Origin: Hymenobacter glacieicola
GTDB lineage: Bacteria; Bacteroidota; Bacteroidia; Cytophagales; Hymenobacteraceae
Assembly: GCF_014640315.1 (NCBI RefSeq)
Contig: NZ_BMGS01000002.1
Span: 159,313 to 223,312, forward strand
Direction: 5' to 3'
Length of the DNA: 64,000 nt
Positions 45,760 to 54,969 of this stretch are shown here, piece after piece. The number at the start of each line of letters is the position of its first letter. The stretch's first letter is position 1. Under the pieces are notes generated by a model. It had not been told where the DNA came from. It saw nothing but the letters and a program-made list of their open reading frames with translations, and did no database searches. The position numbers and the translations under genes were made by a program.

Positions 45760-48700
45760 TTAGAAGCCCACATTGAGGCCCACGGTGAAGGTGCGCGACA
45801 CGGGGTAGGCGCCATTATCGACGCCCGTTTGCAGGCTGCTCTGGCCAAACGAGCCGACCTCCGGGTCGAAGCCCGAGTACTTGGTGAAGGTGAGCAGGTT
45901 CTGGGCCGTGGCGTAGAGGCGCAGGCTTTGGGCGTGCACCGTGCTAGTGCCCAGCCACTTGGCCGGGAAGGTGTAGCCCAGGGCCACGTTCTTCACGCGC
46001 AGGAAGGAGCCGTCCTCGATGTAGCGGTCCGACACGCGAGAGTTGATGTTGGGGTCGCCGAAGACGGCCCGCGGCGTCTGACCGTCGCCGGGCTCGGCAG
46101 CCGACTTCCAGCGGTCCAGCACCTGGGTGGTTTGGTTGGCCGCCCCCGACATGGCCTCGGTGAAGATGCGGTTGGCGTTGAACAGCTTGTTGCCGTACAC
46201 CCCGTACAGGAACACGCTCAAATCGAAGCCTTTGTAGGCAAACGTGTTGGTCAGGCCGGCCGTGAACTTCGGGATGGGGCTGCCGATGTAAGCGCGGTCC
46301 TGGTCGTTGATAATGCCGTCGTTGTTGAGGTCCTTGAAGCGGATGTCGCCGGCGGCCGTGCCCGGCTGCTGGATGGCGTGGGTGCGCACCTCGTCGGTGG
46401 TCTGAAAGATGCCATCCGTCACGTAGCCAAAGAAGGCCCCAATGGGCTGGCCCACCGCCGTGCGCGTTACCGACTGGGTGAGAATGCCGCCCGAAATGAT
46501 AGGCCGGTTGTTGATCAGCTCCAGCACTTTGTTGCGGGTGAAGCTGATGTTGGCGTTGGTATTCCAGGTGAAAGGCCCCGTCAGGTTGCGTGTATTCAGG
46601 GCCAGCTCCAAGCCCTGGTTGCGCACTTTGCCGGCATTTACCGTGGCCGCGCCCAGGTAGCCACTAGAGGGCGTTACGGGCGGATTCAGCAGCATTTTGG
46701 TGGTCAGGCGGTCGTAGATGTCGCCGGTAAACACGATGCGGTTGTCCAGCAGGCCGAGGTCCAGGCCGAAGTCTAGCTGCTTGTTGGGTTCCCACTGCAC
46801 GTTGGGGTTGGGCAAAGATGTAGGCACCACGCCCGGCACGATGTTGTTGCCCTGCACGTAGCGCTGCGTGCCGCTGAGCAGGGTAGCGTACTCGTAGAGC
46901 CCAATGTTCTGGTTGCCCGTTACGCCGTAACTTACCCGCAGCTTCAGGTCGCTGAGTTGGCTTACGTCCTTGAGAAACTCTTCCTGGCTCACGCGCCAAG
47001 CCACCGAGCCCGATGGGAACACGCCGTACTTGTTTTCCGGCCCGAAGCGCGAGGAGCCGTCGGCCCGCACGGTACCCGTAAACAGGTATTTATCGGCGAA
47101 GCTGTAGTTGACGCGGGCCATGTAAGACACCAACGACCAGCCAAACTCACCCGAGGAAGCCGAGTACGTGCCGCTGCCGGAGCTCAGGGCTTGCAAGGTG
47201 TTGTAGGGGTAGGCATTGTCGGAGCCGTTGAGGTAGCGGTTTTCCGAGTTCTGGGCCGACTGCCCCAGCAGCAGCGTCAGGGCGTGTCGGTCGCCAATGG
47301 TGCGGTTGTAGGTGAGGGTGTTTTCCGTCAGCCACACCAGCTCGCGCGCCTGGCCCTGGCCCAGCGAGGCCGTGGGGTGCACGATGCTACCCCAGGTGTA
47401 GGAAGGCTCGAAAAATGAGTTTTCCCGGAAGGAGGCATCAATGCCCAGGTTGGTCCGGAACCGCAGCCCCTTCACAATTTCCAGCTCGCCGTAGGTGTTG
47501 CCCAGCAGCCGGTTCCGGTACAGGTTGTTGTCGAGCGTCAGGGCCCGGCCCACGGGGTTCGACCGGTCGCCCACGAACTGAATGCGCCCCACCGGCCCGG
47601 CAAACGTGCCGTTGCGGTACACGGGCAAGGTAGGCAGCTGGGTTTGCGCCAAGAATACGAGGCCGCTCTGGGTGTCTTCGTCGGTGGTCACGATGCGCGA
47701 CTCCGTGCGGCTCAGGCCCAGGCTGCTGCCTATTTTGATGCGAGTGCTAAGCTGGTGGTCCAGGTTCAGGCGCAGGGAGTAGCGCTTGAAGTTGGAGCCG
47801 ATAATGGTGCCGTCCTGCTGGAAAAATCCGCCCGACAGCGCAAACTGCGTTTTCTCGTTACCGCCGTTGATGTTCAGGTTGTAGTTCTGAATAGGTGCGG
47901 TGCGGAAAATCTCCTTTAGCCAGTCCGTGCCCTGGCCTAGCGCGGCCGGGTTGCTGTAATCGGGGGTGGTGGCCGCGCTACCGGCCGAGGCTTGGCTGTT
48001 CACCTGCTGCCCACCATTGGTCAGCAGCTCATTACTCAGCTCCGCAAACTGGGCCGCGTTGAGCAGGGGCACGCGGCGAGCCACCTGCTGCACCCCGTAA
48101 TAAGCATCAAGGTTGATGTTGGTGCGGCCGGCCTTGCCCCGCTTGGTGGTGATAATCACGACGCCGTTGGCGCCCCGCGAGCCGTAGATAGCGGTAGCCG
48201 AAGCATCCTTCAGAATATCGATGGAGGCAATGTCGTTGGGGTTGATCAGGTTCAGATAGTTGCCGTTCTGACCGTCCCCGTCGCTGTAAAAGGGCACCCC
48301 GTCCACCACGTACAGCGGCTCGGAGTTGCCCACGGTGCCCACGCCCCGCACCCGGATGGATACCCCGCCGCCCGGTGCCCCGCTGTTTTGCGACACCTGC
48401 ACGCCGGCGGCCCGGCCCTGCATGGCTTGATCGAGGCCCGTTACAGGCTGGGTTTTGATTTCCTGCTCGGTTACCGAGGCAATAGCGCCGGTTACATCCT
48501 CGCGGCGCTGGGTGCCGTAGCCTACCACCACCACTTCCTTCAGCGACTGAGTGTCTTCCTGCAGCACCACGTTTAGCGTCGGACCTGTTACCGTCACTTC
48601 TCGCGAGGCAAAGCCAATGGAGCTGAACACCAGCACGCTACCCTCTGGTACAGTCAGCGAGAAGTTGCCGTTGCCGTCAGTGGAAGCGCCCAGCGCAGTA

Positions 48701-48924
48701 CCTTTCGCCACCACGGTTACGCCGGGTAGAGCTTGCCCGTTGGCTTGGGTAACCCGACCCGAAACTGGTATATCTGCCGCCGAACGGGAGGTTACCGTCA
48801 GAGCCGGTAGCTTAGTACTCCGGGCGGGCGTTGCTAGTATGGCCTGGGGCAGTGCCAGTGGAACCAAGAGCGCGAATACCTTAAGAGGTGCTCCGGCTCG
48901 CAAGTAGTACTGGTTCTTTTTCAT
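45760..48924 (-). CDS. SusC-family TonB-dependent outer-membrane transporter
   Basis: Protein of 1054 residues: signal peptide (about 1-32), N-terminal carboxypeptidase-like regulatory domain (about 52-135, VSGRVTQANGQALPGVTVVA), the SusC signature EVVVVGYGTQRREDVTGAIA, plug domain (about 140-255, SIRVRGVGTVGNSEPLYVVD and ATAIYGSRGANGVVIITTK) and a 22-strand barrel to the C terminus (VSRTFTVGLNVGF). It imports oligosaccharides with energy from TonB. First gene of the minus-strand operon susC-susD-GH66-susE-GH66-GH. Two GH66 enzymes point to dextran/isomalto-oligosaccharides; GH66 (BT3087) is likewise linked to a SusCD pair in B. thetaiotaomicron. Confidence 0.97.
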   Translation of the reverse strand: MKKNQYYLRAGAPLKVFALLVPLALPQAILATPARSTKLPALTVTSRSAADIPVSGRVTQANGQALPGVTVVAKGTALGASTDGNGNFSLTVPEGSVLVFSSIGFASREVTVTGPTLNVVLQEDTQSLKEVVVVGYGTQRREDVTGAIASVTEQEIKTQPVTGLDQAMQGRAAGVQVSQNSGAPGGGVSIRVRGVGTVGNSEPLYVVDGVPFYSDGDGQNGNYLNLINPNDIASIDILKDASATAIYGSRGANGVVIITTKRGKAGRTNINLDAYYGVQQVARRVPLLNAAQFAELSNELLTNGGQQVNSQASAGSAATTPDYSNPAALGQGTDWLKEIFRTAPIQNYNLNINGGNEKTQFALSGGFFQQDGTIIGSNFKRYSLRLNLDHQLSTRIKIGSSLGLSRTESRIVTTDEDTQSGLVFLAQTQLPTLPVYRNGTFAGPVGRIQFVGDRSNPVGRALTLDNNLYRNRLLGNTYGELEIVKGLRFRTNLGIDASFRENSFFEPSYTWGSIVHPTASLGQGQARELVWLTENTLTYNRTIGDRHALTLLLGQSAQNSENRYLNGSDNAYPYNTLQALSSGSGTYSASSGEFGWSLVSYMARVNYSFADKYLFTGTVRADGSSRFGPENKYGVFPSGSVAWRVSQEEFLKDVSQLSDLKLRVSYGVTGNQNIGLYEYATLLSGTQRYVQGNNIVPGVVPTSLPNPNVQWEPNKQLDFGLDLGLLDNRIVFTGDIYDRLTTKMLLNPPVTPSSGYLGAATVNAGKVRNQGLELALNTRNLTGPFTWNTNANISFTRNKVLELINNRPIISGGILTQSVTRTAVGQPIGAFFGYVTDGIFQTTDEVRTHAIQQPGTAAGDIRFKDLNNDGIINDQDRAYIGSPIPKFTAGLTNTFAYKGFDLSVFLYGVYGNKLFNANRIFTEAMSGAANQTTQVLDRWKSAAEPGDGQTPRAVFGDPNINSRVSDRYIEDGSFLRVKNVALGYTFPAKWLGTSTVHAQSLRLYATAQNLLTFTKYSGFDPEVGSFGQSSLQTGVDNGAYPVSRTFTVGLNVGF

Positions 48925-50051
48925 TGGTGGGGGAATTGGAGGTGGGAATACTAAGGGCTAGGTGTGGGGCAATTATTTTGAAATCAACTGACCGCGATGA
49001 GTCTCTACATTCTGTACTTTACCAGGAAATACCCCTTCGGCAGTTAATATCAGAGCCTCTGTTCCGCCGTTAGCATTTCCGCGGCTTGCTTGACCGCTAC
49101 CATTGTTTTTTCCACAGTCAGCACCAAGGGAATTCTGAGAAATAATTGAGGTGACCAGGCAAAAGTCTAACGCAGCCCTCCCCTTTTCACACTCAATCCG
49201 AGGGTACTACAACGCGTTGAAGAGAAGCGCTCTCAGCCAGTCCAGGTAGTAGGGATAGCAGTAGCCAGAAGGAGATGAAAAAGCCAGATGGACAGGGAAG
49301 GCCGAAACGTAGTGAGCATCAAGGGCAGCCAGTAGGACTGGACAGTACGAGGCATTTTTTGCCAGGCGGCGCACGGTCTGGAACCAATGGCCTTCCTATC
49401 GGCTGCTCTACTTATACAAATCAAGCTTCCACGCGAATCACTAAGAAACAGTAAGGGTAAAGTATAGAAAATATAGGCATCTTTCTATGTAATTATATTG
49501 TAAATCAACAAGTTGCGTAATAGCGCTTACAAAAAAGTAAGGTCAGGATTTCTTCCTGGTAGGGCAGTAATTACACAGGTTAGGTGTCATGTAAATACCG
49601 ATGCCCGGAGGTAGCAGGGGGAAGGTAAAGCCCTCTCACATAGCCGTCACCCGACCTGGAATGTCGGACCAAGGAGCCGGGTGCGTCGGCGCAAGCTCCC
49701 TGCAAATTAGAGCCCTACTATGCGTAGACTATCGGCAAAGAAGAGATGCAGGAGTGAGCAACGGATGGGGTAACGATACGACTGGCAGAGTCCAGGGCAG
49801 GAACAGATTCAGTAGTCATCCGGCTAGGGGTACCGCGATGCCGGCCGGTAGGCTCATTGATTTTAACGGTAAGTAATTTACTAATCCCTTTGCCCTAGGT
49901 GGAGGAGCACAGCGTGAGTCGTTAAGGCTGACTGGTTCATGTAAACTCTAGCCGCTAATTACGGGCTGCTATATAACTATTGTACTTTTTCCAGGCACAG
50001 CCCTTGGCTGTTACTCAACGTAGTATCGGGTTAGGAGCCTACCTCCTTGGG
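48925..50051. promoter_or_regulatory. Long noncoding region upstream of susC
   Basis: A gap of 1127 bases between susC and the SusR-like regulator, both on the minus strand. 49440-49540 is AT-rich and may hold a promoter. About 49560-49900 is G-rich and full of short complementary runs (for example ccgac/gtcgg near 49652-49669 and ggagc/gctcc near 49674-49700). Its longest frame (49601-49876 plus) does not resemble a protein. Regulator binding sites for susC expression are expected here but were not identified. Confidence 0.45.
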
Positions 50052-51713
50052 TCAAAAGGCTTGAATGGCCTGAATTCGGGCTTCGAATTCCTCTTTAGGC
50101 ACGATGGCGCGGTTTTTCACCCGGGTCTTATAGACGTATATCGTATTAATCGAGTAGCCTAACATGCGGCTAATTTGCTCACTGTCTTGTATACCGAGAC
50201 GTATCAAGGCAAAAATCCTTAGTTCCGCCGTGAGTAACTGCCCTTCATCTGGTTGAGCGCGGTCTTCTTCCTTAAATAAAGTATTAAACTGCTTGATGAA
50301 ATCGGGAAATAGCCGCAAGAAGCTGGCGTCGAAGTCCTTGAACAACTCCCCCCGCTCCCGTTTGACATTAATACCATCAATAAGCCGCTGAATGCCCGCT
50401 AATTGTTTGGTTTCTAGCAAAGTCGCTAGCTTCTTTTTGAGGGCTTCCCGTTCGTTGAGATAGTGGGTGTTGTAGTGAAAATAATAGCCTATATACTCTT
50501 CTTTGATTTTATTGTCTTCCACCAATTTGGCGTTCGCGGCCGCGAGGTTGCTGTTAGACTGGTTTAATTCAAGGTTTAGCTGTTGCTGAACGCTGTTACG
50601 GTCCCGCAGTTCCTGCACCGTGGCCGCAATTAGCCGACTGGCTTTGCGCAGCTTACTCAACTGGGTGAAAATAACGAACGCAAACGCAGCAACCAGCCCA
50701 GCCAGGCCAGTGGCCAGTAAGGCGTATGTTTTTAAGGACTTTCGTTGATTCTCTATGATGTCCACCTTGCGCCCGTCGATGACGGCGGCAAACTTGTTGT
50801 TCTGCAACTGGCGCTGACGGGCGTTATAGAAAGCAGCGTCTTCCTGAGCGGCTTTGATAAAAGCGTACGCATTGGTAAGGTCGCCCTTTTGGTAGCTGTA
50901 ATTAGCTACTAGAGCCAGAGCAGCCGTTTCTTTGGTTGACGATTTGATATCGGCAATGGCTGCTACCAAGAGTAACTCGAAGGCTTTATCTTCCTGGCCA
51001 ACACTTTGGTAGAGGGTGGCTGTATTGGTCGCGCTAATGGCTAATTGGTGCAGGGTAAGGTTTGGTAGCTGCCGTAATTGCCGATACACCGTGCTGCCGG
51101 TCGGTAAGTCGTTTGCCTGTTTGGCCAGATAGAGTTGAGCGGTCAGGCTTTCGTAAGAGCCGGCTGGGCTAATCTGCAGCATACTATCCGTATAAGCCCG
51201 CGCTTTCACCCGATAGATGGGTTGGTACACCTCATCTTGGTTGTAACTGCCTAACTCATTGTAGGCCCGTACATTCAGCGCGTAAAACTCCAACCTTTCC
51301 GCCACTGTCAGGTCGCGGGAGCGGATAGGTGCCAGAATATCAAATGTTTCTTTAAACAAGCCGGCCGAGAGCTGTGTGTTTATCAGCTTAAGCTTCGCTG
51401 CTACCAACTTTTCCCGGTTATTAAGCTGCTGCGCGATGCGCATAAGGTGCTGAGAGTAGGCAAAAGCGGAATCGTGCTTGAAGGCGCTATACGCTTCATA
51501 TACCCGCTGGCCTAGCTGGAATTTCGTGGCATCTACTGGTCGGTGCGCGTAGAAGTCAGTAGTTAGCTTGGTAATATGCTCCCAGTACTGTCGGTCGTAT
51601 TGTGGCCGGCGCGCCAACTCCTGGTTCAGTTCAGTAAGTAGGCTGTCGCTAACGAACGCTTTCCCACTTAGCGGCATGGCCAATAGTAGGAAGATGAACT
51701 GAAAAATTCTCAC
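50052..51713 (-). CDS. SusR-like (DUF6377-type) membrane transcription regulator
   Basis: Protein of 553 residues with an N-terminal signal/anchor, a periplasmic helical TPR-like domain (about 25-325), one transmembrane helix (LLATGLAGLVAAFAFVIF), a cytoplasmic coiled coil (about 365-415), the stretch KEEYIGYYFHYNTHYLNERE, and a C-terminal LuxR-like HTH (ELRIFALIRLGIQDSEQI, then LGYSINTIYVYKTRVKNRA). This matches SusR, the maltose-sensing activator of the starch locus. It starts at a GTG (51713) because the signal peptide begins there. Located upstream of the dextran susC, it probably senses an isomalto-oligosaccharide and activates that operon. Confidence 0.9.
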   Translation of the reverse strand: MRIFQFIFLLLAMPLSGKAFVSDSLLTELNQELARRPQYDRQYWEHITKLTTDFYAHRPVDATKFQLGQRVYEAYSAFKHDSAFAYSQHLMRIAQQLNNREKLVAAKLKLINTQLSAGLFKETFDILAPIRSRDLTVAERLEFYALNVRAYNELGSYNQDEVYQPIYRVKARAYTDSMLQISPAGSYESLTAQLYLAKQANDLPTGSTVYRQLRQLPNLTLHQLAISATNTATLYQSVGQEDKAFELLLVAAIADIKSSTKETAALALVANYSYQKGDLTNAYAFIKAAQEDAAFYNARQRQLQNNKFAAVIDGRKVDIIENQRKSLKTYALLATGLAGLVAAFAFVIFTQLSKLRKASRLIAATVQELRDRNSVQQQLNLELNQSNSNLAAANAKLVEDNKIKEEYIGYYFHYNTHYLNEREALKKKLATLLETKQLAGIQRLIDGINVKRERGELFKDFDASFLRLFPDFIKQFNTLFKEEDRAQPDEGQLLTAELRIFALIRLGIQDSEQISRMLGYSINTIYVYKTRVKNRAIVPKEEFEARIQAIQAF

Positions 51714-52742
51714 TAAAGAGTAATATGGGGTGATGAGAGCAACTACGTAGCGAAGGTAACTTTGTGTATCGATTATTCTTCTAGGGTAAATGCTACGGGC
51801 TTGCAGTTGTCATCCAGCAAGATTTGTCAAATCCAGTTTAGGAGAATCTACTAGATGGCCTCAGCAACACGCAATTACTAGCCTGGTTGCGTAAGCGGGG
51901 TGTAAAGATGTCGAAGGGCCTATTGGGACAAACCTTCCGAAATCCCTTTTACTGCGGCTATATCCGCCATAGTAGCCTTGATGGCGCCGTAATCGAAGGA
52001 CGTCACCCTGCCCTGATTACGCCTGAACGGTTTCTCCAACTGAACAGGCTTCAAAAACAATGGGAGAATGGGCATGCACACGCGAAGGAGATTTCGCCAT
52101 TGCCACTGAAGCATCATGTGCGCTGCCATCGGTGCGGCAAACCGCTCACCGGGTATGAAGTCAAAGCAAAAAAGCTTTGGTACTACAAATGCAATACAGT
52201 TGGGTGCAAGCTCAACATTGGTGCCCGTCAACTTCATACGGCCTATCGGGACCTCCTTCGCGAGTATACGCTCCTCCCGCATTTGATAGCGCCCCTAAAA
52301 GCCTTAACGGTTACAGTCTTTACCCAGCTTAACCAAGAAGGCGCGCTAGAGAGGAAAGCAATAGAAACTTCCCTTAAGCAAGCTCAAAACAAGCTGGAGA
52401 AGATGGAAAATCGCTACGCACTCGGGGAACTCGACCAGGCTACTTACCAGAAGTACAGCCGCAAACTTATAGCCGAGGAACTAGAGCCTTTGCAAGCTAC
52501 TTACCAAAGCTTGGGCTCAAACTTATCGAACCTGGAAAATTACACTGATTTCGCTGTCGAAATGACGGCTAACCTACTCATTATGTGGGAGAAATCAGAT
52601 TTGATTACCCGCCAAAAACTCCAACACATGGTCCATCCAAACGGCATTGCCTTCGCACCTGAAATTGGCCTTTATCGAACCGGGCGCCAAAACACAATTC
52701 TCGCTGTAATCTCCTCGTTATCAGCTACCAGCAGCAAACATA

Positions 52743-52782
52743 AAACCGGACTTACCACAGCAAAGCGTGGTAAGTCCGGTTT
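52743..52782. terminator. Hairpin before the right tttggtgggccca motif
   Basis: A perfect 16-bp stem (aaaccggacttaccac with gtggtaagtccggttt) and an 8-base loop agcaaagc. It is nearly the same hairpin as at 23779-23812 and has the same layout as 33815-33852. Confidence 0.7.
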
Positions 52783-52792
52783 GGTGGGCCCA
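52780..52792. other. Candidate attachment-site core tttggtgggccca, right copy
   Basis: Identical to 33850-33862. It lies between the serine recombinase body and the tyrosine integrase gene, a usual place for attL. Which recombinase, if either, used it is not determined. Confidence 0.4.
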
Positions 52793-52875
52793 ACTGTACC
52801 ACTCGATTTGAACATCCCTACTGAACATGCCGTGTTCAGGTACTCGACGAAGGTTCGCGGCTCGAGTTAGCCCTT

Positions 52876-52932
52876 GGTGTTCGGTGGTGTTCAGGGTTTG
52901 TTTTACCCCTGTTTTACCTGTTTGTTTTACCC
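52876..52932. repeat. Direct repeats beside integrase, possible arm-type sites
   Basis: Two copies of ggtgttc(g/a)g (52876, 52886) followed by three copies of gttttacc (52900, 52911, 52924), the last overlapping the integrase stop codon. Spacings of 10-13 bp are near one helical turn. Short direct repeats next to a tyrosine integrase often serve as arm-type binding sites; this is inferred. Confidence 0.45.
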
Positions 52933-54192
52933 AGCCTTAAGCAGCGGCATGGGCCGGCGCTTGTACACGTTCTCGGCGGCCTCATCCACTTCCGCATTGT
53001 TGTAGCGGTCCACGTAGATTTCGGTGGTGCTACGCTGCTTGTGCCCGAGCATGGCACCGACTTTGCCCAGGTCGCCGCCGTTGGCCCGGTCGGATTCCGT
53101 GGCCAAGGTACGACGGGAAGAGTGCGTGCTGAGCTTTTTGGTGATGCCGGTTTTCTCGGCTCCCATCTTGATATTCTTATTGAGCTTGGACGTGGCCTTC
53201 TTCATGCGCTGCAGTTGGTCCCGCTCGGGCAGCTGGTCGTAGTTGCTATCCAACCAGGGCAGAATGTAGGCGTTGGGGTTGGCTCCCCCTTCCGGCACCA
53301 AGGAATCCAGAATGGCCGTGAGCTGGGCCGACTCCGCTACGGACTTCTCCGTGTCGCCTTTATCCATGGTGAAGTATACCCGGCCGAACTGCCGGTCTTT
53401 CCACTTCAAGCGCAGCACGGCCCCTACCCTACTCCCATGCAGGTAAAAGCACATCAGGTACGTGAGCCGGGCCAGGTGCTGCATCTGAGGCAAGTGTACC
53501 CGCTCGTAGGCAGCTAGCTCCTGGTCCGTCAGCCACACGCGCTTCGGGGTAGCCTTGGGCATCACGTAGTCTTCCAACGGGTCCTGGTCCCGGCTGAGCA
53601 GCTTCTGCTTGATGGCGCGTTTGATGTAGAGCCGCACCATCTTCAGGTTCTTTTTCCGCGTGGTGGGGTTGTTGCCCAGTTCCTTCAGGTGTTCCTCATA
53701 CTCAGCCATCAACTCTTCCGAGAGGTCAGCAAAGGGCAGCACTGGGCGCCACTGCGCCAGCTTATTAATGACTACTGCGCGGGCCTCGTAGGTAGCTGGG
53801 GCAAATAGTTTCTTGTCTACCTGCTCTAAGCTCTGCTGCATGAAGGCTACAAAGTCAGTGGTAACAGCAGGAGCTTGGGGTTTCGGTTGATGCCGGGTAA
53901 GAAAGAGTTGCTTTAGCTCGTCAGCGGTGGCCGTAGGGTTCTCCTTGGCTAGGCGCTTGGCATCAGCCAGCACCTGCACCAGGTCTTCGTTCAACTGGCT
54001 AGCCTCCCGGTGGCTGGTCTTGATCCAGTTCTCCTTCTCCAGCTTGCCGGCAGGGTTCCACTGCTTTTCCAGTAGTTCAATGCCTACGGGGGCATACCGC
54101 ACGATTCGGTTGGCCGTGATGCGCAGCCACACCGGGAATAGCCCATCGGCGTTGGCTTTGTGAGCCAGCGTTATTTTGAAAGTAGCCGGCAT
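52927..54192 (-). CDS. int: Tyrosine recombinase (phage/ICE integrase)
   Basis: Integrase of 421 residues. N-terminal arm-binding-like domain (about 1-95), SAM-like core-binding domain (about 110-205), and a catalytic domain with R255 (LHGSRVGAVL), K near 278, H357 and R360 (THSSRRTLAT), H384 (LGHKQRST) and nucleophile Y393 (TEIYVDRY). All active-site residues are present. It lies at the left end of the phage-type gene set, pointing outward, next to direct repeats and a candidate att core, so it most likely integrates this element. It abuts the membrane coiled-coil gene, where the adjacent stop and start share base 54192. Confidence 0.95.
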   Translation of the reverse strand: MPATFKITLAHKANADGLFPVWLRITANRIVRYAPVGIELLEKQWNPAGKLEKENWIKTSHREASQLNEDLVQVLADAKRLAKENPTATADELKQLFLTRHQPKPQAPAVTTDFVAFMQQSLEQVDKKLFAPATYEARAVVINKLAQWRPVLPFADLSEELMAEYEEHLKELGNNPTTRKKNLKMVRLYIKRAIKQKLLSRDQDPLEDYVMPKATPKRVWLTDQELAAYERVHLPQMQHLARLTYLMCFYLHGSRVGAVLRLKWKDRQFGRVYFTMDKGDTEKSVAESAQLTAILDSLVPEGGANPNAYILPWLDSNYDQLPERDQLQRMKKATSKLNKNIKMGAEKTGITKKLSTHSSRRTLATESDRANGGDLGKVGAMLGHKQRSTTEIYVDRYNNAEVDEAAENVYKRRPMPLLKAG

Positions 54193-54968
54193 CAGATACT
54201 TTGCTCTTTTAGAAACTTCCTAATTTTCAAATAATCAGCAGCCCATTGCGTAAGCTTCTGAAAATAGACACGTTGAACTAACGCACGTTCTAAGTTTTTC
54301 GAATCTTTATTATAGCAATCAGCAAAGAATTCATTTCTATCCTTTACATAGTTGAACAATCTATTATTTTGATCTATTACAGGTGTAAGTACATTGTCTT
54401 CGTTCGGAAATGTTTCATCTATGAACTGGCAAACTAAGGACTGAACATCCTTGCCGAATCTACCTCCTGTATCCTGCTGCCAATTCGAATATGGAGTTAT
54501 AGCATAAAATTCAGGAAATGTACTTCTCAGTTCAACTTCTAACATCCTCCTCCCCATTTCTGACAAAGCATTCTCCATCTTTTGCCTTCGCGTATATAGC
54601 TCTTCTTCAAGCTTCTGATTAGAAGTCAAAAGTATAGAATGCTTCTCCTCTAGCTCATTGGCCCGCTGTTCCTTCTCTTCTATCTTCTTGTTCAACTCCT
54701 CCAATACCTTGTCGGTTTTGAGTTGTGCGTTCTCTTCAGTTAGCTTAGCATACTCTTTTATCTTATTGAGATCGAATATTTCGAAATAAGTTTTCGTTCT
54801 ATCAATAATTTCCTTTTGAGAGTTTACTTGCTCTTTCAGAGCTGCTACCTGTTTAGTTAGTATTATAGATCCATATATAACACCGCCAACATAAAATATT
54901 GGCAGTAGTATATCCCTCCAAACAATTATATCAGCAGACGTTACTTGCAGTAGAGTCATATATAACAA
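54192..54968 (-). CDS. Membrane-anchored coiled-coil protein of lysogeny region, unknown function
   Basis: Protein of 258 residues that I do not recognise. One N-terminal transmembrane helix (about 18-38, LLPIFYVGGVIYGSIILTK), then a coiled coil (about 40-135) and a C-terminal globular part rich in aromatic and charged residues (about 140-258, SNWQQDTGGRFGKDVQSLVC). It is strikingly more AT-rich than its neighbours, as expected for an acquired gene. It sits between int and the repressor and shares their orientation, so it should be expressed in the lysogen. Such position and topology suit superinfection exclusion or another lysogenic conversion trait; this is inference. Confidence 0.75.
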   Translation of the reverse strand: MLYMTLLQVTSADIIVWRDILLPIFYVGGVIYGSIILTKQVAALKEQVNSQKEIIDRTKTYFEIFDLNKIKEYAKLTEENAQLKTDKVLEELNKKIEEKEQRANELEEKHSILLTSNQKLEEELYTRRQKMENALSEMGRRMLEVELRSTFPEFYAITPYSNWQQDTGGRFGKDVQSLVCQFIDETFPNEDNVLTPVIDQNNRLFNYVKDRNEFFADCYNKDSKNLERALVQRVYFQKLTQWAADYLKIRKFLKEQSI

Positions 54969-54969
54969 T

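Larger units (their letters stand above)
51842..52870 (+). pseudogene. Large serine recombinase lacking its catalytic domain
   Basis: Begins after an in-frame stop (51839) with ENLLDGLSNTQLLAWLRKRG and continues through the Recombinase domain (LLGQTFRNPFYCGYIRH, GRHPALITPERFLQLNRLQ), a zinc ribbon (CHRCGKPL with CNTVGCKL), a long coiled coil (about 52340-52530) and HPNGIAFAPEIGLYRT. The N-terminal resolvase domain with the catalytic serine, about 150-200 residues, is missing, and the DNA upstream shows no trace of it. The frame reads through the hairpin 52743-52782 and the 13-bp motif, as happens when an integrase gene ends at its attachment site. A relic of an integration event. Confidence 0.8.

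Noticed and set aside
45751..46776. 341-codon plus-strand ORF
   Set aside because: Antisense to the C-terminal barrel of susC.
49601..49876. Protein of 91 residues
   Set aside because: Gly/Arg/Ser-rich reading of a region with structured-RNA-like texture; not credible as protein.
52780..52792. tRNA 3' end as attachment site
   Set aside because: ggtgggccca resembles a tRNA acceptor end, but no T-loop or other tRNA features were found beside either copy.
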